Assembly: GCA_012295275.1 (NCBI GenBank)
Contig: CM022671.1
Coordinates: 3,177,565-3,241,564 of the forward strand
DNA: 64,000 bases
Reading direction: 5' to 3'
Origin: Chrysomallon squamiferum
Lineage: Eukaryota; Mollusca; Gastropoda; Neomphalida; Peltospiridae
The position numbers and the translations under genes are program-made. Position 1 is the stretch's first letter; every line of letters begins with the position of its first letter. Shown here in pieces: positions 13,564-26,700 of this stretch. The notes below the pieces were generated by a model. That model made no database searches. It saw only the letters and a list, made by a program, of their open reading frames with translations, and was not told where the DNA came from.

Positions 13564-16500
13564 CTAGATATTTGTTTCTACTTTGCTGTTGGGTAAAGTG
13601 GAATTAAGAGGCAGAGTTCCATTCTTGCGAATTGAACCATGGTGCTTGGGAGAAGAGCTGGTTGACTCCTTGTCTTCTTGGTTGTGTTTGTTCAGACTCT
13701 CAACAGCCTTGTACAGAAACAAGTAGTCATCCTGCACAAACATACAGATATATACACTTAGAATAAACTGAAACAACAATGCATGTAAAGATTATATAAC
13801 TGATTCTTATTACTAGATTTTACTGCTTAATATACAATTAATATATAGTTAACAAGCTTACATTGTTGGTTTGCTTGATAATTTTTTTAACAGTTATGTT
13901 TAGATGGTTTATAATGTCATCATTCAATTATATATAATTGTTTTATAAATTATTGCAAAAGTTTAGTTTTAAAATTTAAATTCTGTATTAGACTGTAATT
14001 TTAATATAAAATTAACATTTCTGGACATATATTACTGCTGTTGAGTTTTGGTTTGTGTTGTTTTTCAAGAAAACGAGATCTGGGTGCAATGTAAACATAT
14101 TAACCTGTGTTCCAATAATTCCAGGACGTTTCAGATGGTAGAGCTTAGTGAGTTGATACACATCTATAGACTTGTCCTGTGTCAGCTGGTCATACAGTGT
14201 CCACAGTGCACACAGCTTGCCTGCCAGCACCCCTCCAAATCTGAAAAACACACCCATTAGTACCCCTCCAAATCTGAAAAACACACCCATTAGTACCCCT
14301 CCAAATCTCAAAAACAAACACACCCATTACTACCCCTCCAAATCTCAAAAACACACCCATTAGTACCCCTCCAAATCTGAAAACACACCCATTACTACCC
14401 CTCCAAATGTAAAAACAAACACACCCATTACTACCCCTCCAAATGTGAAATACAGAAACAACCATTAACACCGCTTCAAATCTGAAATACACATTAATAG
14501 CCCTTCAAATACTTAATATAAATATCATCTCCAAATCTTAAATACATAAGCATATGTATTATGAAAACCTATGAAAAAGCTGTTCCTAAATAAACAAATG
14601 AAAAATGCACATTCAGGAACAAATGATTAGTGTATCTTGTACCTGTCCACTATGATAACAGGTCCCATGTCTGTGCCTTGCAGCCAGTTCTGAGCAGCTT
14701 TCACCAGGTTGAATACTGTGTAGAGAGGAGAGCATGCTCCAGGCCAACCATCTACAGCCACCAGTTTTGTCTCGAATGTAAAGTCATACTGAAGTGTACA
14801 ATATACACAATCTTTACATTACTTATAGCGTTGATTCCAGCAGAAATTAAAAAACTGCTCCAGATAGAAAAAATTAAGGAAGAAATCAAACAAGCCTGTA
14901 TTTACTAGTATAAATAAACTGATATCAACTAACTTAAACTGACCTGAATACTAATTAAATCAATCTATATTAATGTAATAACAGAATTAAAGTATCTCTC
15001 TACTCTGTTAACAACTAAAATGGATTACTCTAAAGGACATCAAATAAATCTAAGAGTACTCTAACTTTGAAAACTGCATGAATAATCTAATAGTCATTTA
15101 AAATATTGTCAACTCTAATAGAAATTAAAAAAACTGTGTCTGCTGTAAAGAACATTAAAAACCTTAGACTCCTCTAAAAGAAGTTAAATAAGCCTGTGGC
15201 TGCTGTAACAGAAACTAAACGTACCTGTGTTGACTCAAGGAGGAACTTTCTCTGCGTCCAGGTGGACACCTGCTCTTCCTCTTGAAATACAAGTTTGAAG
15301 TTTCCAGCATCAAACTCAATTGACTCATCTTTCTTCGGCCAAAATTCTTTGTAGTCCTAGCAAACAGAAAGAACAGGTAAGACCAATGTATCTTTTTTCC
15401 AAATACTTAACATCATAATTTCAAATTTTTGGTAACAAACATCCAGCAGTGGTAAACAATAACATTTCAATAATGAAAGAATATCAAATCCTTCACAAAT
15501 ATTTTTAACTCAAAAAGGTTATATTTAAATTTTGCTATTTATTTAATTTTAAGAATTCTCTTACAAATGCATTATCTGTCAAAATTCAAATTATTTCTAA
15601 GAAAAGGCAATTAATTGTTGAAGATTTCAAACTCACATTATTATTGACATACGACAGTACAATGATGACTGGACTGTTTCTGTCCCAAACCATTCTCCAA
15701 AAATCTTCAACTGTTGACTCTAATGGATGCTGAGTGACAATGAACTCACAAGACTTGTTAAAACCCTGGAAACACAGAACATTAAACATCAAACAATGAT
15801 TAATACACATACATCTTAACAAGTATACAATATTAAAAAAAACAAAAACAAGAACATAACATGTAATATACTGTATAACATACCTGTACATTGAATCTGG
15901 TATTTATTACCAGTATGTTGCCAATGAGTTATTGCATACATTTCTATTATGTTTATAAGCTTCCTTTAAATACCATTCCCATTTCCACACGTAATAGTCA
16001 GCTAGGTACTAATCAACTAAATATCAGTTTTAATCAAGTATTCAGGTACTAAAATTTACACAGAATTTACATACGCTTGCATTATTCTGACACTGCAGTA
16101 GTTTAATAATGAACTGTGGTATGTATAAACTTGGAGATTATGATGTATTGATATATTCAGATACAGTTATGATTCAAAAATAGTTCTATTAACAAACTGC
16201 AGTATGTACAAAAATGTATGCAGCACTAATATAGTTATAATACCTTAAAACATATCAGTATAAAACTGGTATATGTAGATATCTGTAGATATCTCTAGAC
16301 ATGTAGCAATGATATAGTCAGTTATAATGTTAGATCAATATAAAACTGGTACAAACCTGTAGATATGTAGCATTGATAGTCAGTTATAATGTCAGATCAG
16401 TGTAACACTGATATGTACAAACCTGTAGATATGTAGCATTGATAGTCAGTTATAATGTCAGATCAGTGTAACACTAAAAACTGGTATGTATTGATAGTCA

Positions 16501-17637
16501 GTTATAATGTCAGATCAGTGTAACACTGATATGTACAAACCTGTAGATATGTAGCCTTTATGTAGTCAGTTATAATGTTAGATCAGTAAAACACTGATAT
16601 GTACAAACCTGTAGATATGTAGCATTGATAGAGTCAGTTATAATGTTAGATCAGTGTAACACTGATATCTACAAACCTGTAGATATGTAGTATTGATGTA
16701 TTCAGTTATAATGTTAGATCAGTATAACACTGATATACAAACCTGTAGATATGTGGCATTGATGTAGTCAGAACCATCGATGCCAGGTCGTGCTGGAAGT
16801 ATGACACGTTTAGAAGACACAGGTAGAATCTCTGTACTTCTGTTTTTAGACTCATTCACAGACTTCTTTGCCTGGGCAAGTTCGTCTTCACTGGCAACAT
16901 GAGATGTCACCAGCTGTAATTCAAAATAATGTTTATGTCAAAATTATAAATTCACCTTAAGAAATAATACAATTTTAATATAACGGTATTAGATTATTTT
17001 CCCAAATTAACTAGAAGAATAAATAAATAAAAAAAGATAAAGAACAATAATAATGGATCAGTGGATGTATGGATGGATGGATGAATGGATAATTAACAAT
17101 ACTCCAGCATACACAAATAAAATCCATTCATCTATGATGTCAAAATATTGCAGAAAAACTAAGCAAAAATTAAGAAAACTTAAAGTGAAAGATAAAAAAA
17201 AAAAAAAAATGTATTGCACTATATTTTGTTTTTAAAAATATTTTTATAGTAAAATTACAAAATATTATCCTATTACCTTGTACTGGTTTTCAAGTAGAGC
17301 CTCAGGTCTTGTGCCATGAGAATCTTCGGCAGGTTGTGTTAGTCTTTCTATATAGTCCGTCAGTTTGTCCACACCCACCTCAGTTTCTCCTCCACCCAAA
17401 ATGTACTCCACCAACACATCATGAATAAACATGTACTGGTCCTAAAACAATTAACCAAAACATTATACATCACAGAAACTCGTTACTGAATGAAATATCT
17501 GTGGAAAAAAGATTATTTATATATATATATATATATATATACATACATATATACACACATACATACACACCTGCAAAATTACTTAGTAAATCTTAAGATT
17601 CAATAATCTATCATTCATTCTCTCACTCTCTCTCACA

Positions 17638-17700
<63 letters not shown>

Positions 17701-20700
17701 TTAATCTCTAAACAGTCCATTTCTGATAATGAAAGACACACTTAATGAAAGACACACTTCACTTCCACTATTTGTTTGTTATTGCAAAACATGAGTGTAG
17801 CGTAACTCAAATAACTGTACTGTTGTTACACCTACCTCTGTCTGAACTAGGAAGTTTCGTTGCTTGCGAATGTGTAGTAGAAAACCAGGAATGTTTATTG
17901 TTCCCATATCTTTCATTTTCTCAATCATGCTGTCTATCAAAATGTACGTCCCAGTCCTGCCTACTCCAGCACTGGTTAAAAAAACAACAAAAAAACAGTT
18001 AGTTATTAACATGCTTATTCTGCAAGAACAACAGTTAATCCACTGATAATGTTGTGTTAATCCTGCTGTCATTAAAATAAAATATGATTCCATTTATTTA
18101 ATTTAACAAAAAATTTAAAGTTTTTAGAAAATTTATTTTAATTCTTTTCATATTTCTGTCTATGATGTGGTGTCATACAAATGCTGGGGAAGTCAAAATT
18201 TGGATTTCTATAATAAATGCTCAAATCACACTAGAAATTAAGTTGTGTTAGTGTCATACAACACACCTGCAGTGTACAACAATGGGCCCACTCCCCTCGG
18301 GACTGTCTGCGGCAGACTTGCGTACAAAGGTCAGACACGGCAGTGTGTAGTCAGGAACCCGTGGTCCGGCCACTCGGTATAGTGATACTGATAAACCAGC
18401 CGCTCCCCCACTCCCTTCACTGAGTGCTTCTGTAAAAACACAGCAATAAACAGTGTGTAAACTTGACATGTGTAAACTTGACATGTGTAAACTTAACATG
18501 TGTAAACTTGACATGTGACAGAGTTTGTGTGAACCATACAGCAATGAACAACACTTAAAATCTGTGTTTATGTCCTAGTACAGCAACTAACAAAGTGTAA
18601 ACTAAATGTGTAAGTAAAAAAAGAGGTTTATGTTCAAGTGAGTGTTGATGTGTATGAATGTAAATATGTATACATATATTAATGCTTGTAGAAGAAAATA
18701 AAATATCTCAAAGATAACTGAGTTAATAAAAGTAAATTTAGATTTATATATGCTTAAGTGCATGCATAGCAGTGTATGTGTGCACATTAACGCGATTGTT
18801 GGTGTGAAAAAAATCACAAGAAAAAACCCCATTATAAAGTGAATTAATTCCATATATACAATTAACAAAACATATGTGACAAAATAAAAAAGATATCTGA
18901 AAAATTAATTATCATCAGAAGGTTTTATTTTATTTAAAACATCTATATAAAAATTCTAATTAATTTTCAACAACACATTTCTTAAACTGTTAAACATCAG
19001 TTATTTTACTGAATTTAACAACATCTTAATGACAGATTAACTGCCTGTCCAAAAATATATCTAAAGGTTAGATTCAGTGGAATCTTTTAAACCTGTTGAA
19101 TGAACACACAAAAGGAATGCTATTAAAATATAATAATCAGATTTGAAAACATTAATAAAAGTCAGATTTGATAAAGGTAAAAGAAAGAGAACTGATTATT
19201 ATGTTAAATCCATGTTTCCAATCTCAGTGAATTACATCTAGATTAAACTTTCATTCAACAAACATTCTACATACTGATGATATAAGTAATTCTTACAATA
19301 AAACAAATCAGTAAGTATGTAATATCACTTCAAATTATTCAACACATCATTACTTGTAAAGAAAACTTTAAAAACTTTAATTTAACACATAATTTAATTA
19401 AGAACTTATTTTATCAATTTTTTTCTTCTATTTATAATTGTTTGTTTATTCATGTCTTTGAGTTAGTCAACTATTTTTGTAATACATACATCACAGAAAT
19501 TAATTTCTTCTATTTAATTACTATGATTTCAGAACTTCAGAAGCTAAGAATTAATTACGCAATATTATCATTCTGATTATAATATATTTACAGTGTTTGT
19601 TATCAGACATTAGAAGATTACAAAGAAAACAGTTTAACATGCAGTGCTGTAAAGTAATAAATATCATTTCTCTTTCAGGAGCTGACACAGATCAACACAG
19701 AGCTAAACACTGCACAGTTAATTAAATGATTTTACGTTCAATCCACTAAATCAAAGACCATGCAATCTACTTTTCTGTCAGTAGGAAAGTTCATAATTCA
19801 AGACACTCTGCTACTAAATGTAAGAACAAACAACTAATTGTATAGCAGCAGTATATTTTCTCTCTAACTCTACCAGTATAAAATCACACTTGTTCACCAC
19901 AACAAACAGGTGATATATCACTTGAATACTCAATCACAAGAATTAGTTTACAGTGGATAGAGGACAGTTAGATTACTAACTATAATGCATCAACACAATG
20001 TACAAATAATTTCAGAGACATAAATACAACTTATGGTTATCTAAGTTTGTTAATGAGAAATCAATTTTAGACAGCAGTCTAAAAAGCTGTTAATTTGTAT
20101 TGATTTAAATACAAATTCAAAAATACAATTTTAAAGAGACTGTTTAAATTCACTTGTTTAGAATCCAGTTTTAGGCATCCAGTTTTAGGCCTTTAGAAGC
20201 AGTTACATTTGAACAGAAAGTTTGAAAATAGATTTAACTAATGCATTAAGAGATAAATACAAAGCATGGATTATGATGGTCTCAAACAAATACCTGGTAT
20301 CTGTTTAGAGGTTTTCCTTCATGGTCATGTAGATGAAACTAACAAAAAACATTTTCTTGAATAAACTTGTTGTGCTATAGAAGATTTAATTAATTCAAAA
20401 TAAAAGTAAATGACAGGCTTCACAGAGGTTGTTTTTGTTTTTTTTATTTACTTGTCATACTGTCAAAACTTCATTAAGTGTTTTTCTATCCTAGTCCCTA
20501 CTTTTATAGGCAATACTGATTTTTCAAACTGTAATCCAGAATAAATATTTATCACTCCAAATATCAATAAAAGGATAAATATAAAACCACTACATCCTCT
20601 TTTCTCTCACTAAATCTCCTCAATAAACAAAAATTAACCCCAACAAACCCAACAAAACACCTATGAGACATTTTCAATTATATTTTAAAAATACTGGCTA

Positions 20701-23700
20701 AACATCTGGCATTGTGGATGTGTTTTGATGTTTTTACATATTATAAAGTCACATTTTTCTTATTCAGTGTTTTTTTTTTTTTTCAGTTAGATTTTTGAAT
20801 ATATTTAAAGAATAGTTTGTAAAATAAAATTATTTATTAAAAGCTAAATAGAAATATTAAATTTCTAAATTAATAATTGTTGAAGATTAGATAAATTTTA
20901 AACAAATGAGAATAACCATGGTAACAGATGAGCTTCATTGTAATTGTTGTAGAAGAATAAAATCTAAATTAACTAATATCAATATCAAAATATACAAAAA
21001 TATTTTATGTGCAAAATTATTATTATTTTTTTTAAATAACTAAACAAACTGATGGAAAAAAACAAACAACTTGAAACAAAAATATCATAAACATTTGACA
21101 TATAATTTTTACACAAACACATACATTTCACAATTTTAGCTTTAGCAACTAAAATTAAATTGGAAAATAATAAATTAAAAATTAACCAAATTAAACAAGA
21201 AAACAAAAAGAAAACCTGCCCACTGATGCGACAGCATGCATACCTTTTTTACCTTCATGTTTCGAACAGAGAAGATTCGAACCGTGTAGTGTGCTCGCTG
21301 AACCGTGTTAAGAAGTTTTACAGACATACTTCCGTAAATCTCCAGACCATCACTAGGCCAGTACTGGTCACATTTCCGCTAAATAAAATGTTATTAATAA
21401 TTTTACTGTATAATTTTACTGTATAATACTAAAATTTACTGGTAACTTACTAAACAAAAGTATTTTGTATGGAAGTTTGAAAATTAAAAATGAAGCACAC
21501 AGAAAATTGGTTAAACATCAAGGTAATACAATAGCTTTTAACAGTATGGTTTTTTTTTAAAACAGTATATATAACACATTTTTTTTAAATATATTTGTTT
21601 ATCTGTTTTTATCAGAAGGAAAAAAAAAATAAATAAATAAATAAAAACCTTGTACTATTGAAAGGTAGTTAGTGTAAAAACAGAATCATTCAGTTAAATC
21701 ACAGCATAATGTAGTAACTTAAAAGATGATTTTTTTTTTTTTTTTTTTTTCCTTATATGATAAGCTAAACTTACCCGACCTCTCTCCATGAGGTTAGTGA
21801 TCATTACTATAACAGAACTATTTTGTTCCCAGATCATTCTCCAGAAATCAGCAAAAGACTGAGGCAGAGGTCCCTGTGTGGCAATGTAGGCTTTAGGCTT
21901 CAAGTAACCCTACAGTTGTAAAACAAACAAAAAGTTAAATTGGTATTTTGTGTTTTAGTTTTTAACAATAATCAATTTCAAATATTCCTGCTATAGCATA
22001 TAAAGTAACTTTTAAGAATGTAAGTCTAATTTTTAGATATTGACGCTAAGTAAAACATAAAGAAACATTTTAGAATAACAAATGATTTTCAAGTGGCTTT
22101 ACTTACATGTCAGGGCCATTTCACAAAACTCAGAAAATAATTTTAACCCAAACATCAAGATATAAGCTGTATTAAACTTTAAACAACAATAGCACAAAAT
22201 TATTTTTTTATCTGTGCAGCCTGTTATTATGGCTTTACATTTATTTAAAATTAGTTAACATTAGAAACCAAAACTTACATCAATATAGTTAGCATTTATA
22301 TAATCTGACTGTCGTAGTCTTCCCAGTTCAGTTTTCAAAATCACTCTTGAATGATCAACTGAAAAAACAAAACTCAAATATTAATAATGCATATTTAGAT
22401 GGAAAAATTATAGAATGTTTTCTCACAATAAATTCAATAAATATTTTTTGACCTTTCTGCTATTTCTAAATTTTTGAACAAATGTTTCATCTAATAAAGC
22501 TTGAAACATTACTTACAAAACATGACAGAGTTTTCCAATCTAATCTAAACAAAGCAGTCTCTGAATAAACCAGATCTTGCTTACTCTAAATACTGTAAAC
22601 ATGTTTGTGCTCTATAACCTACCACTTTGAATGTTGTACAAATGTGACATTGTGTTCTAACAATATGTTTGTGCAAATATGAAAATGTATCAACCAGATA
22701 TTGCTGCTAGTAACACTACTGAATTAAGTAGACACTGAACAAGACAAACATTATCATCTACCTGATTACAAACTGAACAAAGTTGACAACATATTTGATC
22801 AATCTACTAAAATTAATAAATGGAAGACTTTACAAATCAGTCGTCATGTTCTATCTGACTTGAAACCTGTATAAACTGACTCACATTCTACTGTTTCACA
22901 CACTAAAACCAGAATAAAATAAACTATAGGATTAGGACTTTTCTCAGTGGACAAAGACCTGCGTTCTGTGTAACACATTTACTCACAAGCTGCTATGTTA
23001 ATGTATCTGTTTTTGTTTCTGTTTTCAGGCAGACTGGAACTCTCACAGCTCAGTGTCAAACATGTGTGAGTGTTCACATCCTGAAATTAAAAAAATATAT
23101 ATTTTTACAAAATAAATACAATATCAATTTAAAAATTAAAATAATATTAAGATTAATTATTATTTAATAATTATTCTGCTATGTATTTTATGCTGTGTGC
23201 AGGTTATCAAGATGTTTTTAATGTAAAATTTCTTACTTCAAATTCTGTTGCAAATCCAATGTCGCCATCAGCATGAAGTTTGTTTACATGTTTTATAAAA
23301 TCCTCAACTGGAATTTCTGGGTATTCTTTTTCATCTGCAGAAATAAAATTACTGATGATATTGATTTAAGCATACAAAAGAGCACATACACACAGTTACC
23401 TTCTGTTCATAATAAATATATACAGACAGATAGATACACACATTATTATTATCTCACAAAAATCATTTCTGTTAAGTGAAAATAACAAAAATAAAGTTTA
23501 GTTTTATCAGTAAAACTGTACTAGAAAAACAGATACATGTAAAAAATAAAGGTAAATTTTACCTGGAGGTTCAGCAACTGTTATAACCTGAGGTGGAGAG
23601 TTTTGTGAGTTGCTAGGCACAGCCAGGTAATAGTAGGCAGCCTGGTAACATTTTCTACAGGTATATGACCTAGTTAATTAAAAAAAAAAAATACTTTTAT

Positions 23701-26700
23701 TTACCCAGTCTGTATCATAGAAGACTTAAAAATAATAACCATAATGTAAAAGTTTTCTCATAAACCCTTTGATAGATGTATTATCCATTAATGGTGTACA
23801 ATCTATTAATAGCTAGATGATTGTCTAACATTTTTGGCAGATGAATTATCTTGATTATACACTGTAGGTATAACTGTGGATTTTTAATATTAATTGTAAT
23901 CATTAATTTCAAATCCACTTAATACAGATGATCCAAATACATAACTGTTCTAAACATATCAATACAAAAAAAAAAAAAAAAAGAAAAGTATATTTACTTA
24001 AAATCACTAAACACAAAATGTAAAAAAAAAAATCTGCTTTTATAATGAATATTCAAAACAAAATGTTTTAATTATACAGATTTTTTAAAGACAGTTGAAT
24101 TCCATAATGTTTTATCACTCTAGTGCCAATTTCAACAGTAAAAATATGGATATTCAACATTTATATAAAAACAATATATTTGTTCATCCGATATTAATAA
24201 CTAGAATCTTGTTAATTAGCTGTGTTTGATATATTTTAAGTGGAATGATAGTGCTAATTAGAAGCACTCATAACAAAACACGTGTGTACCTGTATCCAAC
24301 AACAATGAGAACAACGATGACTGCAATGATTACAGCACTGATGACACCACCAATTACACCGGCTGACATGACATCATCTTCAGCTCTGGATCCCCTTCTT
24401 GCAGGGTCTGAATACAGGACAAATTTAATACATTATAAACATTTATTAAACTAATACATTTTCACTGAACCATATTAAAACCAAACCTGTTCACACATTA
24501 TTAACTTTATAACTTGTCATGCTTGTCATCTTCAGTTACATTTAAACCTACTTGTACAAAATATTTAAAATAAAACCTGCTCAGAAACACAATGTTAGCT
24601 GTTCAAAAACACAGTTTAGTCATTCAATAAAAATGTTAAAATTCAGTTTACTCACCATATAGTTAGTTAACTGATAAAGCTCAACACCTATTAAGTTTTA
24701 AACTCATTATTTAAACTAAGAAATTTAGTTTATACTTAAAAATAATACAAAAATCAGAATGTTAATAATAATGTTTCTATCACATTTGTAAGACTACATC
24801 AAGCTCAACCAGACTATAGGAAGAACAGAACTACTGTAACAACCACCAACACCAACAACAGTAAAATGAACTATGTTAGTAACAAATGAAAAATGAAAAA
24901 GGAAGATGAAAATGTTAGAAATAGAATGAAACAGAAATCAGCTATGTGAAATTGTCATCAGACCATTTGTCTGAAATTTATCTTAACTTTAATTTTCACA
25001 AACCATGAAAACCTAATACATTTTTAAAATCTGTGAAAGTCCACACTGTATTAAACAATTATCAAACATTTCACACTGTAAGTTATATCTTTTTTATTAT
25101 TCCCCTCATCCATCCATCTATCCACCCAAACACCCACCCACCCATCTCTCTCTCTTGCTCTCTCTCTCTCATTTTCACTCACTCATGCACACACACACAA
25201 TTATAGTACAATGGTTACAATGTTCACTTTATATGTGTATGCTAGATCAATTCTTTTCAACTGTACCCCAGCATTAGTTCACACTGCAATCCTACCCACA
25301 TGACAGCTTGCAGGTAAAAGACAATCACATTTAAAGGATAATTTGCTGTCATTAAGTAACTCCCCCAATCAAAGTTGACATTGCTCTATAATTAATATAT
25401 ATTATTGCTTTAAAAACATAAAGTTGACTCTGAACAAATAAATATAAAAAAGCTATATAAAAAACTGTAACATTTTTGTCTCAAAATACCACAAAATATG
25501 ACATTAATTAGAAAATTATCACTGCAGACAGATCAATACAACAGAAAATAATTTTAACATCAATATAACTTAATGCTGTTGTCAGAGCTGCAAAACCAGT
25601 AAATCACTAAGCACAATTAAAAGAGAAAAACAAAATCCAGAGAGAACTATTTCTTGGAAGAGACTTTGTGTTAAACAGTAAATGAATAAATAAATAAGCA
25701 TGTGCATCATAAATTTTAAACATTTAAACATTTAAACAATCAAATATGAAATAATTAAAACAAACCATACACCCCACCAAAAAATATAATTTTCTTTTGT
25801 ATGTGTTCTTTCATATGTACTTAAATGAAAAATAAAAATAAATTCTGAATCACCCGTATGATGATTTACACAAATAATTAACAAATATAAGTATGGCCAA
25901 TATAATTTTTTTTTTGTTTTATTTTTTGGTTGTCAACAGAAATAATTATAAATATTTGTAATCTTAACAAACATAATTAACTTAAATTAACAAAACTAAT
26001 TAATTTTTAGCAGACATTAAAATAATTATACAAATTATTTTAATGTCTGCAAGAATTAATTACTTCCAGTGATTAGCAAAAAAAGAAAAAAGAAAGAAAA
26101 AGAAATTGTTGTAATTAACAAAAATGATTAATGTGTAACATAACAATCATTAACTGATTAAGATAAAAAAAAAAAGATAATAATAAAATAAAATAAAATT
26201 AATGTCTGCAGTGATTAACATAACAATTAACATTTGCAGTCATTAACATAAATAACATCTGCAAAAATTAACACAAATAATTAACATCTGCAATGATTAA
26301 CATAAATAATTAATAAATATAATTAAATGTGTATAGCAACTAGTGTGTTATCTCTAAAACAGATGTAACAACACAGAAAAAAGACTGAAAAAAGACAACA
26401 AGTAAACATCATTCATTAAACATACCAGCATGTTTTATATCATCAACCACTACTCCGTAAGAGATATCTGGATTTCCTATAATCACAAAACAGTCAAAGC
26501 TCACTAAAAATGTGGTTCATACTAAACAAATGTCAATATCAAAATTATATGTGTCATTAAAATATTTCATTTACACTTCAATCTTTAATTTGTGTTCTTT
26601 ATTCAACAAGATTTGCACATTTGATATAATAATAAAATTATGGATTAAAAAATCAAAGATTTTTTTTTTTTTAAAGTACATTTTTTGCAATAACAAATGA

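Larger units (their letters stand above)
13564..16913 (-). other. Phosphatase exons 22-27: pseudophosphatase domain D2 and C-terminus
   Basis: Exons: 16743-16913, 15637-15765, 15225-15356, 14643-14788, 14105-14240, 13564-13731. The fold is kept ([70 protein letters not shown]), but the catalytic parts are gone. The WPD loop is replaced by [10 protein letters not shown], and the P-loop reads [20 protein letters not shown], with Asp (about aa 1143) at the Cys position and no P-loop Arg. Human PTPRG and PTPRZ D2 also carry Asp there, so the loss is ancestral for the class and not a local defect. The C-terminal tail is Ser-rich and short (stop at 13564-13566). Confidence 0.9.
17277..23334 (-). 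other. Phosphatase exons 14-21: catalytic domain D1
   Basis: Exons: 23237-23334, 22987-23080, 22279-22358, 21775-21909, 21244-21378, 18267-18429, 17836-17971, 17277-17441. All hallmarks of an active classical PTP domain are present: phosphotyrosine loop [49 protein letters not shown] (general acid Asp, about aa 818), P-loop [10 protein letters not shown] split by an intron (nucleophile Cys, about aa 850) and Q-loop [13 protein letters not shown]. Exon 19 (18267-18429) is one base short: its first 24 codons read to WPDHG in one frame and the rest ([15 protein letters not shown]) in another. The 2.8-kb intron 18430-21243 holds AT-rich sequence and the 16-bp minisatellite. Confidence 0.92.
23563..26476 (-). 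other. Phosphatase exons 11-13: stalk, transmembrane helix, juxtamembrane
   Basis: Exon 11 (26426-26476) is a 51-nt stalk exon ([16 protein letters not shown]). Exon 12 (24290-24407) holds the TM helix: a Gly/Ile/Val-rich stretch from [15 protein letters not shown] to the stop-transfer Tyr-Arg, about aa 555-579. Exon 13 (23563-23669) begins the cytoplasmic side with [11 protein letters not shown], closely resembling the juxtamembrane segment of PTPRG. The 1.5- and 2.0-kb introns around exons 11-12 hold AT-rich repeats and a hairpin at 26010. Exons 11 and 13 are short and were placed by phase and splice sites. Confidence 0.82.

Noticed and set aside
14172-14492. Repetitive frames on both strands at 14.2-14.5 kb, and resemblance to a CRISPR array
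   Set aside because: The frames are the minisatellite read through. Units are contiguous without unique spacers, and the sequence is an animal intron.
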